Origin: Microbacterium sp.
GTDB taxonomy: Bacteria; Actinomycetota; Actinomycetes; Actinomycetales; Microbacteriaceae
Direction: 5' to 3'
Length of the DNA stretch: 7,585 bases
Assembly: GCA_003248845.1 (NCBI GenBank)
Contig: QFPD01000089.1
Location: 1 to 7,585, forward strand
Made by a program: the position numbers and the translations under genes. Shown here piece by piece: positions 1-5,952 of this stretch (position 1 is the stretch's first letter; the number at the start of each line of letters is the position of its first letter). The notes under the pieces are model-generated. The model saw nothing but the letters and a program-made list of their open reading frames with translations. It was not told the origin of the DNA and did no database searches.

Positions 1-2331
1 AACGGCAAGACGATCCGCTGGTGCCAGGTGGATGTCGGTGAGTCGGAGCCGCGCGGCATCGTCTGCGGCGCGTCGAACTTCTTCGCCGGCGACAAGGTCG
101 TGGTGTCGCTTCCCGGCGCCGTCCTCCCCGGCCCCTTCCCGATCTCGGCGCGCAAGACCTACGGCCACGTCTCGGACGGCATGATCGCGTCGGCGCGTGA
201 ACTGGGCCTCGGCGACGAGCACAGCGGCATCCTGCGCCTTGCCGAACTGGGCCTCGACCCGCAGCCGGGCACCGACGCGATCGCGCTCCTCGGCCTCGAC
301 GACGTCGCGGTCGACGTCAACGTGACGCCCGACCGCGGTTACGCCCTGTCGATCCGCGGCATTGCGCGCGAGTACGCGCACGCGACCGGCGCGGCCTTCC
401 GTGACCCCGCCGAGCACGAGTGGGACGAGGTCCAGCCCGGCAGCGGCTTCTCGCTCGCCGTCGACGACCGCACGCCCATCCGCGGCCGCGTGGGCGCGAG
501 CGAGTTCGTCGTGCGTGTCGTCCGCGACGTCGACCCGTCCCGACCCACGCCGCCGTGGATGGTGGCACGACTGACGCTCGCGGGCATCCGTTCCCTCGGC
601 ATCCTCATCGACATCACCAACTACGTCATGCTCGAGCTCGGGAACCCGATCCACGGCTACGATCTCGACCGCCTGCAGGGCGGCATCACCGTCCGTCGCG
701 CGAGCGAGGGAGAGAAGCTCACGACGCTCGACGGCAAGGAGCGTACGCTCTCGGCCGAGGACCTCCTCATCACCGACGAGTCCGGTCCGATCGGGCTCGC
801 GGGTGTCATGGGCGGCGGTACCACGGAGATGACGGATGCCACCCGGAACGTCCTCATCGAAGCCGCGATCTTCGACACCGTGTCGATCGCGCGCACCGCG
901 CGCCGGCACAAGCTGCCCTCCGAGGCCTCCCGTCGGTTCGAGCGCGGCGTCGACCCGCTCATCCCGTTCGTCGCTGCTCGCCGGGTCGCCGATCTCATGG
1001 TCGACCTCGCCGGCGGCACACTCGACACCGAGCTCGGGGGTGCACTCTACGGAGAGGTGTTCCTCGAGGCGATCGCCCTTCCGCGCGGGTTCGTCTCCGA
1101 GCTCATCGGCGTCGATTACACGGATGCCGAGATCACCGGCGCGCTCGAGACGATCGGGTGCGAGGTCGCACCGCTCGAGGGCGCGGATGCCGGGTGGGAG
1201 GTCATCCCGCCGTCGTGGCGCCCCGACCTCACCGACCGCTGGACGCTGGCCGAGGAGGTGGCGCGCATCCACGGCCTCGACCGGATTCCGTCGGTGCTGC
1301 CGACGCCGCCCGCCGGCCGCGGTCTCACAGCGCTGCAGAAGGGGCGTCGCCGCGTCGCGAACGCGCTCGCCGCGGCCGGCTTCGTCGAGACGCCGTCGTT
1401 TCCGTTCACCACGGCCGCGGCGAACGACCTGCACGGGTCTGCGTCGGGGGAGGCGGTGCCGGCCGTCCGACTGGCCAACCCGCTCGACGGCCACGCACCG
1501 TTCCTGCGCCGCTCGCTCGTACCCGGTCTCATGCAGGTCGCGCACCGCAACATCTCGCGCGGTTTCACCGATCTCGCGCTCTTCGAGACCGGGCCCGTCT
1601 TCACACCGGAAGCCGGGGTGACCTACGGCACCGATGTCGTCCCGCCGCTCGGTGCGCGTCCGGATGACGCGACGCTCGCCGCCCTTCAGGCATCGCTCCC
1701 ACCGCAGCCGCGCCTGGCGGCGGTCCTTCTCACCGGCAACGTCGACGCTAAGCGCCCGGGTCGGCCCCCCGCCCCCGTCGACCTGTCCGACGCCTTCTCC
1801 GCCGTCGAGGCGATCGCGGTGGCGGCGGGCGTGCGCATCGACGTCGCTCAAGGCCAGCGTGCGGCTCTGCACCCGGGCCGCACCGGTGTGCTCTCCGTCG
1901 GCGGCGTCGAGGTGGGTTACGTCGGGGAGCTCCTTCCGACCGTGTCCGCGGACGCGGACCTGCCCGGTCGCGTGTACGTCGCCGAACTGGACCTCGACCG
2001 CGTACTGAGCCTCGCGGGGACGCCCGATGTCGAGGCATCCCTCTCGTCGTTCCCCGCCGCGACGCAGGACGTCTCGCTCGTCGTCGGCGACGACGTCGTC
2101 GCCGGCGATGTCGCCGCGGCGCTGCGCGAAGGCGCGGGCGAGCTGCTCGAGTCGCTGCACCTCGTCGACGACTACCGCGGCCAGGGTCTTGCGGACGGCA
2201 GGAAGAGCCTGACGTTCGCGATGCGCTTCCGCGCGACCGACCGGACGCTGACGGCGGGGGAGGCGACCGACGCCAAGCTCGCCGGCGTCGCGACGGCGTC
2301 GGAGCGCTTCGGAGCGACGATCCGCGAGTAG
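1..2331 (+). CDS. pheT: Phenylalanyl-tRNA synthetase beta subunit, 5'-truncated
   Basis: This is the beta chain of the cytoplasmic alpha2-beta2 phenylalanyl-tRNA synthetase, which with PheS charges tRNA-Phe. The frame is open from base 1, so the GTG at 28 is internal; 776 residues are visible and the family length of about 800-850 implies roughly 60 missing at the N-terminus. Domains in order: the OB-fold tRNA-binding domain (GIVCGASNF at 58-84); the B3/B4 editing region, about 490-960, with NYVMLELGNPIHGYD and ending in RRHKLPSEASRRFERGVDP; the B5 domain, about 1075-1310; the catalytic-like core with LANPLDG near 1470 and ALFETGPVF near 1575; and the C-terminal FDX-ACB anticodon-binding domain, about 2040-2328, opening SSFPAATQDVSLVV. 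It ends with TAG at 2329-2331. No hairpin terminator is visible before the next gene. pheS is expected just upstream, outside the window. Identification is very secure. Confidence 0.97.
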   Translation, partial: NGKTIRWCQVDVGESEPRGIVCGASNFFAGDKVVVSLPGAVLPGPFPISARKTYGHVSDGMIASARELGLGDEHSGILRLAELGLDPQPGTDAIALLGLDDVAVDVNVTPDRGYALSIRGIAREYAHATGAAFRDPAEHEWDEVQPGSGFSLAVDDRTPIRGRVGASEFVVRVVRDVDPSRPTPPWMVARLTLAGIRSLGILIDITNYVMLELGNPIHGYDLDRLQGGITVRRASEGEKLTTLDGKERTLSAEDLLITDESGPIGLAGVMGGGTTEMTDATRNVLIEAAIFDTVSIARTARRHKLPSEASRRFERGVDPLIPFVAARRVADLMVDLAGGTLDTELGGALYGEVFLEAIALPRGFVSELIGVDYTDAEITGALETIGCEVAPLEGADAGWEVIPPSWRPDLTDRWTLAEEVARIHGLDRIPSVLPTPPAGRGLTALQKGRRRVANALAAAGFVETPSFPFTTAAANDLHGSASGEAVPAVRLANPLDGHAPFLRRSLVPGLMQVAHRNISRGFTDLALFETGPVFTPEAGVTYGTDVVPPLGARPDDATLAALQASLPPQPRLAAVLLTGNVDAKRPGRPPAPVDLSDAFSAVEAIAVAAGVRIDVAQGQRAALHPGRTGVLSVGGVEVGYVGELLPTVSADADLPGRVYVAELDLDRVLSLAGTPDVEASLSSFPAATQDVSLVVGDDVVAGDVAAALREGAGELLESLHLVDDYRGQGLADGRKSLTFAMRFRATDRTLTAGEATDAKLAGVATASERFGATIRE

Positions 2332-2345
2332 GAACGGCGGCGTGC

Positions 2346-2383
2346 CTGCGGCGCGCCGGGGTGCCTGGGTAGGCTCGGGAGGG
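2346..2383 (+). promoter_or_regulatory. Probable leaderless promoter of the ABC transporter genes
   Basis: A TAGGCT -10 box lies at 2370-2375, and the ATG follows at 2384, eight bases after the box. Transcription would then start at or within a couple of bases of the start codon, a common arrangement in Actinobacteria. The best-placed -35 candidate, CTGCGG at 2346-2351 with an 18-nt spacer, is poor. GGAGG at 2378-2382 sits only one base before the ATG, too close to act as a normal Shine-Dalgarno, which favours leaderless initiation. The site lies in the 52-nt gap after pheT. Confidence 0.5.
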
Positions 2384-3154
2384 ATGAGCGAGACAACCCC
2401 CCTCCCCGCCCTTCATCTGACCGGACTCGTCAAACGCTTCGGCGAGAAGACGGCGGTCGCCGGCGTCGACCTGATCGTTCCCGCCGGATCGTTCTATGGG
2501 CTCGTCGGGCCCAACGGCGCCGGCAAGACCACGACGCTCTCGATGGCGACCGGTCTGCTGCGCCCCGACGCGGGTACGGCGTGGGTGCACGGCGTCGACG
2601 TGTGGGCGGAACCCGCCCGGGCGAAGGCGATGATCGGCAACCTCGCCGACGGCGTGCGCCTGTTCGACAGGCTCACGGGAGAGCAGCTCATCACCTACAC
2701 CGCGATGATGTTCTCGCTCCCACGGCCGGAGATCGCGGGGCGCGTGAGCGACCTCATCGACCTCATGGACCTCCGCGACGCGGCGGGCACGATCGTCGCG
2801 GACTACTCGGCGGGCATGACGAAGAAGGTGGCTCTCGCGTGCGCGCTCGTGCACGCCCCGCGCCTCCTCGTCCTCGACGAGCCGTTCGAATCGGTCGACC
2901 CCGTCTCCGCGGCCAACATCGAGGATGTGCTGCGCTCCTACACGGCATCGGGTGGCACCGTCATCGTCTCGAGCCACTCCATGGACCTCGTCCAGCGCAT
3001 GTGCGACCACGTCGCCGTGATCGCGGCAGGACGCGTGCTCGCCGCCGGCACCGTCGACGAGGTGCGCGGCGACCAATCGCTGCAGGATCGCTTCGTCGCG
3101 CTCGTCGGGGGTCGGCACACGAGCGAGGGGCCCGCGTGGTTGCGACAGTCCTGA
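2384..3154 (+). CDS. ABC-2-type transporter ATP-binding protein
   Basis: This 256-residue cytoplasmic ATPase should power the permease encoded immediately downstream. Visible motifs: Walker A GPNGAGKTT (42-50), a degenerate signature YSAGM (141-145) in place of LSGGQ, Walker B LLVLDEP (161-167), a D-loop-like ESVDP (169-173) and the H-loop VIVSSHS with His198. The Q-loop region reads IGNLADG (84-90) and has no glutamine at the expected place. The signature and length resemble ABC-2 exporter ATPases of the NatA/CcmA-like type. ATG 2384 is chosen because the ABC fold begins just after it and a promoter-like -10 sits directly upstream; GTG 2342 would add 14 residues without domain support. The gene ends inside the start of the permease gene, implying coupled translation. 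The substrate cannot be told from sequence; antibiotic, peptide or lipid export are all possible. Confidence 0.94.
   Translation: MSETTPLPALHLTGLVKRFGEKTAVAGVDLIVPAGSFYGLVGPNGAGKTTTLSMATGLLRPDAGTAWVHGVDVWAEPARAKAMIGNLADGVRLFDRLTGEQLITYTAMMFSLPRPEIAGRVSDLIDLMDLRDAAGTIVADYSAGMTKKVALACALVHAPRLLVLDEPFESVDPVSAANIEDVLRSYTASGGTVIVSSHSMDLVQRMCDHVAVIAAGRVLAAGTVDEVRGDQSLQDRFVALVGGRHTSEGPAWLRQS
3126..3130 (+). promoter_or_regulatory. Ribosome binding site for the permease gene
   Basis: AGGGG lies five bases before the GTG at 3136, inside the 3' end of the ATPase gene. It decides the permease start: the frame is open far upstream (to 2581), but that upstream part is only a shadow of the ATPase gene, and the first hydrophobic segment begins about 24 residues after this GTG. 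Confidence 0.5.
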
Positions 3155-4719
3155 GGCTCCGCTACCGCATCCTCGGCAACACGCTCGCGCGCAGCCCCTG
3201 GCAGCTCGTCGGGTTCTGCTTCGGGGCACTCTGGGGCCTGTCCGCGCTCACGCTCGTCGGGGCGGGGTCGGTCGCACTCGCCGTCGCGGCTGATCTGACT
3301 CTCACTCGCACGATCGCGGTCGTCGCCGGAACGGTCCTGCTGCTCGGCTGGGTCGTCGGGCCGCTTCTCGTCGCGGGGGTCGACACGACGGTGGATGCCG
3401 CGAAGCTCGCGACCTTCCCGTTCACGACGCGGCAGTTGATGACGGTACTCGCTGCGACGGGGGTCACGGGCATTCCGGGCATCGCGACGACGCTCGCGGC
3501 ACTCCTCTCGGTGCTCATGTGGATGCCGTGGCCCGGCGCGGCGATCGTCGCCGTGCCGTGCGTCCTGCTCGCGGTGCTCACGTGCGTCATCGCGACACGG
3601 CTCGCTGCGACCCTGTCCACGGGTCTCGGCGGAAACCGTCGCGGACGTGAGCTGGTCGGCACGATCGTCCTCGCCGTCGTGATCTTCGCCGGCCCGATCC
3701 TGAGCGGCGCCGTGGCGCTTCTGTCGGGGGGTCGCGACCTCGTCGCCCAGCTGCAGCGGATTGCCGGCATCCTCGCGTGGACCCCGCTCGGGGCTGCCTG
3801 GGCGGTGCCCGGCGACGTTGCCGCGGGAGAGGGGCTCCTCGCCGCCGTGCGCTTCGCGATCGCCCTCGCGACGCTCGGTGTGCTCTGGTTCGCGTGGCGT
3901 GCCGCGCTCGATCGGTCGACGGCCACGCCGCCCCGACGTGCGGCCCGCGCCGTCCGCCAGGGTGCGCTCGGCCTCTTCGGAATCATGCCGACCGGCGGGG
4001 TCGGGGCGACGTGGGCGCGCGCGCTTCGCGGGTGGCTGCGCGACCCGCGGTACGTGCGGCAGCTGATTCTCGTCCCCCTCTTCCCCGTGCTGTTCGCGTT
4101 CACGGGCGGTATCGACGGGTTCTTCTTCTCGGCGTCCGCGGTGCTGGTCGCCTTCGTGCTCTGCATCACCGGCTACTCGGACATCTCCTACGACGGCACC
4201 GCGTTCGCCTCGGTGCTCGCGAGCGGGGTGCGAGGCCGACAGGATCGCCTCGGGCGCGTCCTGGGGGCGGCGAGCGTCGGAGTTCCGCTCCTGATCGTCG
4301 TGGCGGTGGTCACCACCATCGTCGGCGGACGCACCGCGTATCTTCCCGCCATCCTCGGCGCTTCGCTCGGACTGCTCCTCGCCGGCTACGCCGTCAGCTC
4401 GGTGTCTTCGGCGCTTCTCGTCACTCCCGTCGCCGCTCCCGGCGATAGCCCGTTCAAGACGGTCCCGGGGCAAACCTTCCTCTCCGGGCTCATGGTGTTC
4501 GTCGTCATGGGCGCGTGCGGACTCCTCGCGCTGCCCGCGCTCATCCTCGGGATCATCGCGGCGACCACCGCCTCGACGGCACTCGGTGTGGTCACCCTCG
4601 TCGTCGGTGTGGTGGTCGGCGTGGCCGAGATCGCGGCGGGCATCGTCGTCGGGGGACGTACCCTCGATCGCACGGGCCCCGATCTCCTCTTGCGGATCAA
4701 AGCCTTCCCGACGAGCTGA
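3136..4719 (+). CDS. ABC transporter permease, polytopic membrane protein
   Basis: This 527-residue protein is the probable membrane half of the transporter whose ATPase precedes it. It is rich in long hydrophobic stretches; I count about eleven to twelve likely membrane segments, among them residues about 24-46 (WQLVGFCFGALWGLSALTL), one around TVLLLGWVVGPLLVAG, one around LVPLFPVLFAFTGG, and the last at VVTLVVGVVVGVAEIAAG close to the C-terminus. Charged loops rich in arginine separate them, such as GNRRGREL and the long segment DRSTATPPRRAARAVRQG mid-protein. It starts at GTG 3136, overlapping the ATPase stop by 19 nt, which implies translational coupling. The length exceeds a typical six-helix ABC-2 permease and suggests a duplicated or fused membrane domain. 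I recognise the general class, not a named family or substrate. An exporter is more likely than an importer, since no solute-binding protein gene is present. Confidence 0.9.
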   Translation: MVATVLRLRYRILGNTLARSPWQLVGFCFGALWGLSALTLVGAGSVALAVAADLTLTRTIAVVAGTVLLLGWVVGPLLVAGVDTTVDAAKLATFPFTTRQLMTVLAATGVTGIPGIATTLAALLSVLMWMPWPGAAIVAVPCVLLAVLTCVIATRLAATLSTGLGGNRRGRELVGTIVLAVVIFAGPILSGAVALLSGGRDLVAQLQRIAGILAWTPLGAAWAVPGDVAAGEGLLAAVRFAIALATLGVLWFAWRAALDRSTATPPRRAARAVRQGALGLFGIMPTGGVGATWARALRGWLRDPRYVRQLILVPLFPVLFAFTGGIDGFFFSASAVLVAFVLCITGYSDISYDGTAFASVLASGVRGRQDRLGRVLGAASVGVPLLIVVAVVTTIVGGRTAYLPAILGASLGLLLAGYAVSSVSSALLVTPVAAPGDSPFKTVPGQTFLSGLMVFVVMGACGLLALPALILGIIAATTASTALGVVTLVVGVVVGVAEIAAGIVVGGRTLDRTGPDLLLRIKAFPTS

Positions 4720-4727
4720 GGAGCGCC

Positions 4728-5618
4728 ATGACGGACGTCCTGATCCTCGGCGGCACCGGATGGCTCGGCGGCCGCGTCGCCGCGGCATGGCTGGATGCCG
4801 GGGCATCCGTCACGTGCCTCGCCCGCGGCGCGCGCGACGCACCGTACGGGGCGCGGCTCGTCCGCGCCGATCGCACCGCGCCCGACGCGTACGACGGCGT
4901 CCGCGGACGGGACTGGGACGAGGTCATCGACGTCTCGTCGCGTGCGGCCCACGTCGCCGCGGCCGCGGACGCGCTGCGGGAGGTCGCGCGCCACGTGACG
5001 TACGTCTCGAGCGTGTCGGTGTACGCCCGCAACGACGAGCCAGGAGCCGATGAGCGCGCCGCGCTCGCCGCACCGGCCGATCCGACCGATGCCGACGCCG
5101 ACACCGACTACGCGGGCAACTACGCGGCGCAGAAGTCCGCCGCCGAGAACGCGATCCGTGCGGTGTTCCCGCACCGTGCGGCGATCGTGCGGCCGGGACT
5201 CATCGTCGGTCCCGGAGACCCGACCGATCGGTTCGGCTACTGGCCGGCGCGCTTCGCCGCCGCGGGGGCCGGACCCGTCCTCGTGCCGGACGCGCCCGAT
5301 GCCCGCGTCCAGGTCATCGACGTCGACGACCTCGCCGACTTCCTCGTCGCGGTCGGCCGTGCCCGCTTCTCCGGAGCGGTCAACGCCGTCGGCGACTCCG
5401 TGCCGCTCGCCGAGGTGCTGCGGCTCGCGCGCACGGCATCCGATCACAGCGGCGACGTCGTGCGTGCGTCGCCGGAGGAGCTGCGTGCGCGGGACGTCGA
5501 CCACTGGGCCGGCCCCGATCGCTGCCGTTGTGGCTGCCCGCGGATGCGCCCGGGTTCGCGACCCGGTCGAACGCGACATACCGACTGCTCGGCGGTGCGC
5601 TGCGGCCACTTGCCGTGA
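4728..5618 (+). CDS. NAD-dependent epimerase/dehydratase-like protein, frameshifted near its C-terminus
   Basis: This is a Rossmann-fold protein of the extended or atypical short-chain dehydrogenase class. The nucleotide-binding loop is GGTGWLG (residues 8-14, pattern GxxGxxG). The strand YVSSVSVYA carries the usual serine region, and the catalytic YxxxK is YAAQK (Tyr132, Lys136). The later motif RPGLIVGPGDPTDRFGYW is typical of these enzymes. The start ATG 4728 has GAGGAG at 4718-4723 overlapping the permease stop, so it is probably co-transcribed with the transporter genes. The natural frame appears to break at the C-run 5513-5516: after DHWAGPD the reading becomes a cysteine- and arginine-rich tail (CRCGCPRMRPG) and stops at 5618, while a sensible C-terminus continues in another frame to 5728. 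With one C restored the protein would be 333 residues. The NAD(P)-binding part is intact; the substrate is unknown. It may be a real pseudogene or a sequencing error. Confidence 0.85.
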   Translation: MTDVLILGGTGWLGGRVAAAWLDAGASVTCLARGARDAPYGARLVRADRTAPDAYDGVRGRDWDEVIDVSSRAAHVAAAADALREVARHVTYVSSVSVYARNDEPGADERAALAAPADPTDADADTDYAGNYAAQKSAAENAIRAVFPHRAAIVRPGLIVGPGDPTDRFGYWPARFAAAGAGPVLVPDAPDARVQVIDVDDLADFLVAVGRARFSGAVNAVGDSVPLAEVLRLARTASDHSGDVVRASPEELRARDVDHWAGPDRCRCGCPRMRPGSRPGRTRHTDCSAVRCGHLP

Positions 5619-5728
5619 CGATCGCGCGCGTCCTCGACGACGAGAGGGCGCGGGGACTCGAGCGGCCGCGTGCCGCGGGGCTCACCCGGGCCGACGAGCT
5701 CGCCCTGATCTCCTCCCGGGAGCAGTGA
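5519..5728 (+). pseudogene. Out-of-frame C-terminal part of the epimerase-like gene
   Basis: Read from TCG at 5519, this frame gives SLPLWLPADAPGFATRSN and then a plausible helical C-terminus (LRPLAVTIARVLDDERARGL, later GLTRADELALISSREQ) ending at TGA 5726-5728. It continues the epimerase-like protein directly: inserting one C in the run at 5513-5516 gives GPRSLPLWLP across the junction, which from memory matches the C-terminal region of such actinobacterial epimerase-like proteins. No ribosome binding site or sensible independent start was found, so it is not treated as a separate gene. The whole original gene would span 4728-5728. Confidence 0.8.
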
Positions 5729-5738
5729 GCACGCGGAT

Positions 5739-5768
5739 TTGCCTCCCGCGCGGCTCCCGCGCTATCGT
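5739..5768 (+). promoter_or_regulatory. Promoter of the arginine operon leader
   Basis: TTGCCT (5739-5744) and TATCGT (5763-5768) are separated by 18 nt and match the housekeeping consensus TTGACA/TATAAT at four and three positions, including the TAnnnT core. The predicted transcription start, seven bases after the -10 box, falls on A5775, which is the A of the ATG of a short leader ORF. This is the best promoter in the window and lies 10 nt after the end of the disrupted epimerase gene, where a new operon is expected to begin. Confidence 0.65.
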
Positions 5769-5774
5769 CGCGGC

Positions 5775-5846
5775 ATGCTCTCGGCCACGACCACCGCTCC
5801 TGTGGTGTTCCGTGCGCGCCGACGCCTGGGCGACCGCCGACTCTAG
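5775..5846 (+). CDS. Candidate arginine leader peptide upstream of argC
   Basis: This short ORF encodes 23 residues, starts with ATG at the predicted +1 of the promoter (leaderless) and ends with TAG. Its second half reads RARRRLGDRRL: six of the last eleven residues are arginine, with codons CGT 5811, CGC 5817, CGA 5820, CGC 5823, CGC 5835 and CGA 5838. The first half (MLSATTTAPVVF) has none. Position, size and composition fit a leader peptide that senses charged tRNA-Arg ahead of an arginine-biosynthesis operon, and a terminator-like hairpin begins in its stop codon. Caveat: GC-rich DNA makes arginine codons common by chance, so composition alone proves little; the coincidence with promoter, hairpin and argC is the argument. 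No homologue could be checked. Confidence 0.55.
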   Translation: MLSATTTAPVVFRARRRLGDRRL

Positions 5847-5900
5847 GCGGCACCGCTTCTCCTCGCCATCGGCGGGTCGAGGTGCGGGTGTCGCCGTCTT
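5846..5900 (+). terminator. Terminator-like stem-loop, candidate attenuator before argC
   Basis: The 5' arm GGCGGCACCGC (5846-5856) pairs with GCGGGTGTCGCC (5884-5895) in 11 pairs with one G-U and one bulged G at 5886. Above an asymmetric internal loop, CCTCG (5861-5865) pairs with CGAGG (5878-5882) around a 12-nt loop. It is followed by GTCTTCC (5896-5902), a weak T-containing tract; actinobacterial intrinsic terminators often lack a long U-run. It lies between the leader ORF stop and argC, so it would terminate or slow transcription before the structural genes. The pairing was done by eye; no folding energy was computed. Confidence 0.5.
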
Positions 5901-5909
5901 CCGGCCCTT

Positions 5910-5926
5910 GCCGCGTCACGAGCGGC
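5910..5926 (+). other. Small second hairpin before argC
   Basis: GCCGC (5910-5914) and GCGGC (5922-5926) pair around a seven-base loop GTCACGA, ending 26 nt before the argC ATG. It could be part of the leader RNA structure or a chance pairing in GC-rich DNA. No U-run follows, so it is not called a terminator. Confidence 0.3.
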
Positions 5927-5931
5927 GTCAC
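5913..5931 (+). repeat. GCGTCAC direct repeat upstream of argC
   Basis: GCGTCAC occurs at 5913-5919 and again at 5925-5931, with starts 12 nt apart, in the last 40 bases before argC. The spacing is near one helical turn, so a repressor half-site pair is conceivable, but the repeat does not resemble the AT-rich ArgR boxes known from other bacteria. It overlaps the small hairpin at 5910-5926. Confidence 0.3.
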
Positions 5932-5940
5932 CACAGACAA

Positions 5941-5952
5941 TAAGGTTGAGAG
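5941..5952 (+). promoter_or_regulatory. argC start region: weak RBS or second -10 box
   Basis: TAAGGTTGAGAG directly precedes the argC ATG. AAGG (5942-5945) can serve as a weak Shine-Dalgarno with 7-nt spacing. The same bases also form TAAGGT (5941-5946), a TAnnnT box with the same 6-nt gap to ATG as the leader ORF has, so a second leaderless start is possible. No -35 box is seen at 17-19 nt spacing, which favours the RBS reading. Confidence 0.4.

Noticed and set aside
2332..2383. Terminator after pheT
   Set aside because: The GGCGCGCC palindrome at 2350-2357 has no loop and no following T-run, so it is not a convincing terminator.
2581..3135. Extended start for the permease at 2581
   Set aside because: The upstream 185 codons lie inside the ATPase gene in another frame and give R/H-rich nonsense; GTG 3136 with AGGGG fits the protein start.
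1748..3229. Long minus-strand open frame (493 codons) opposite pheT and the ATPase
   Set aside because: The translation is arginine-rich and low in complexity, as expected opposite GC-rich genes; it overlaps two strongly identified genes.
4515..4727. Extended start for the epimerase-like gene at 4515
   Set aside because: The added segment lies in the permease gene out of frame; the Rossmann fold begins right at ATG 4728, which has a GAGGAG ribosome binding site.
2938..4806. Minus-strand open frame of 622 codons opposite the permease
   Set aside because: Composition dominated by R, E, D, G and H is the antisense shadow of a hydrophobic GC-rich gene; no domain or start signal.
5511..5530. Programmed -1 frameshifting to make the full epimerase-like protein
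   Set aside because: No canonical slippery heptamer or downstream pseudoknot was seen; a missing C in the run is simpler. Only homologue comparison can settle it.
5729..5952. ArgR operator (ARG box)
   Set aside because: No AT-rich imperfect palindrome of the usual kind was found by eye; a weak or diverged site cannot be excluded.
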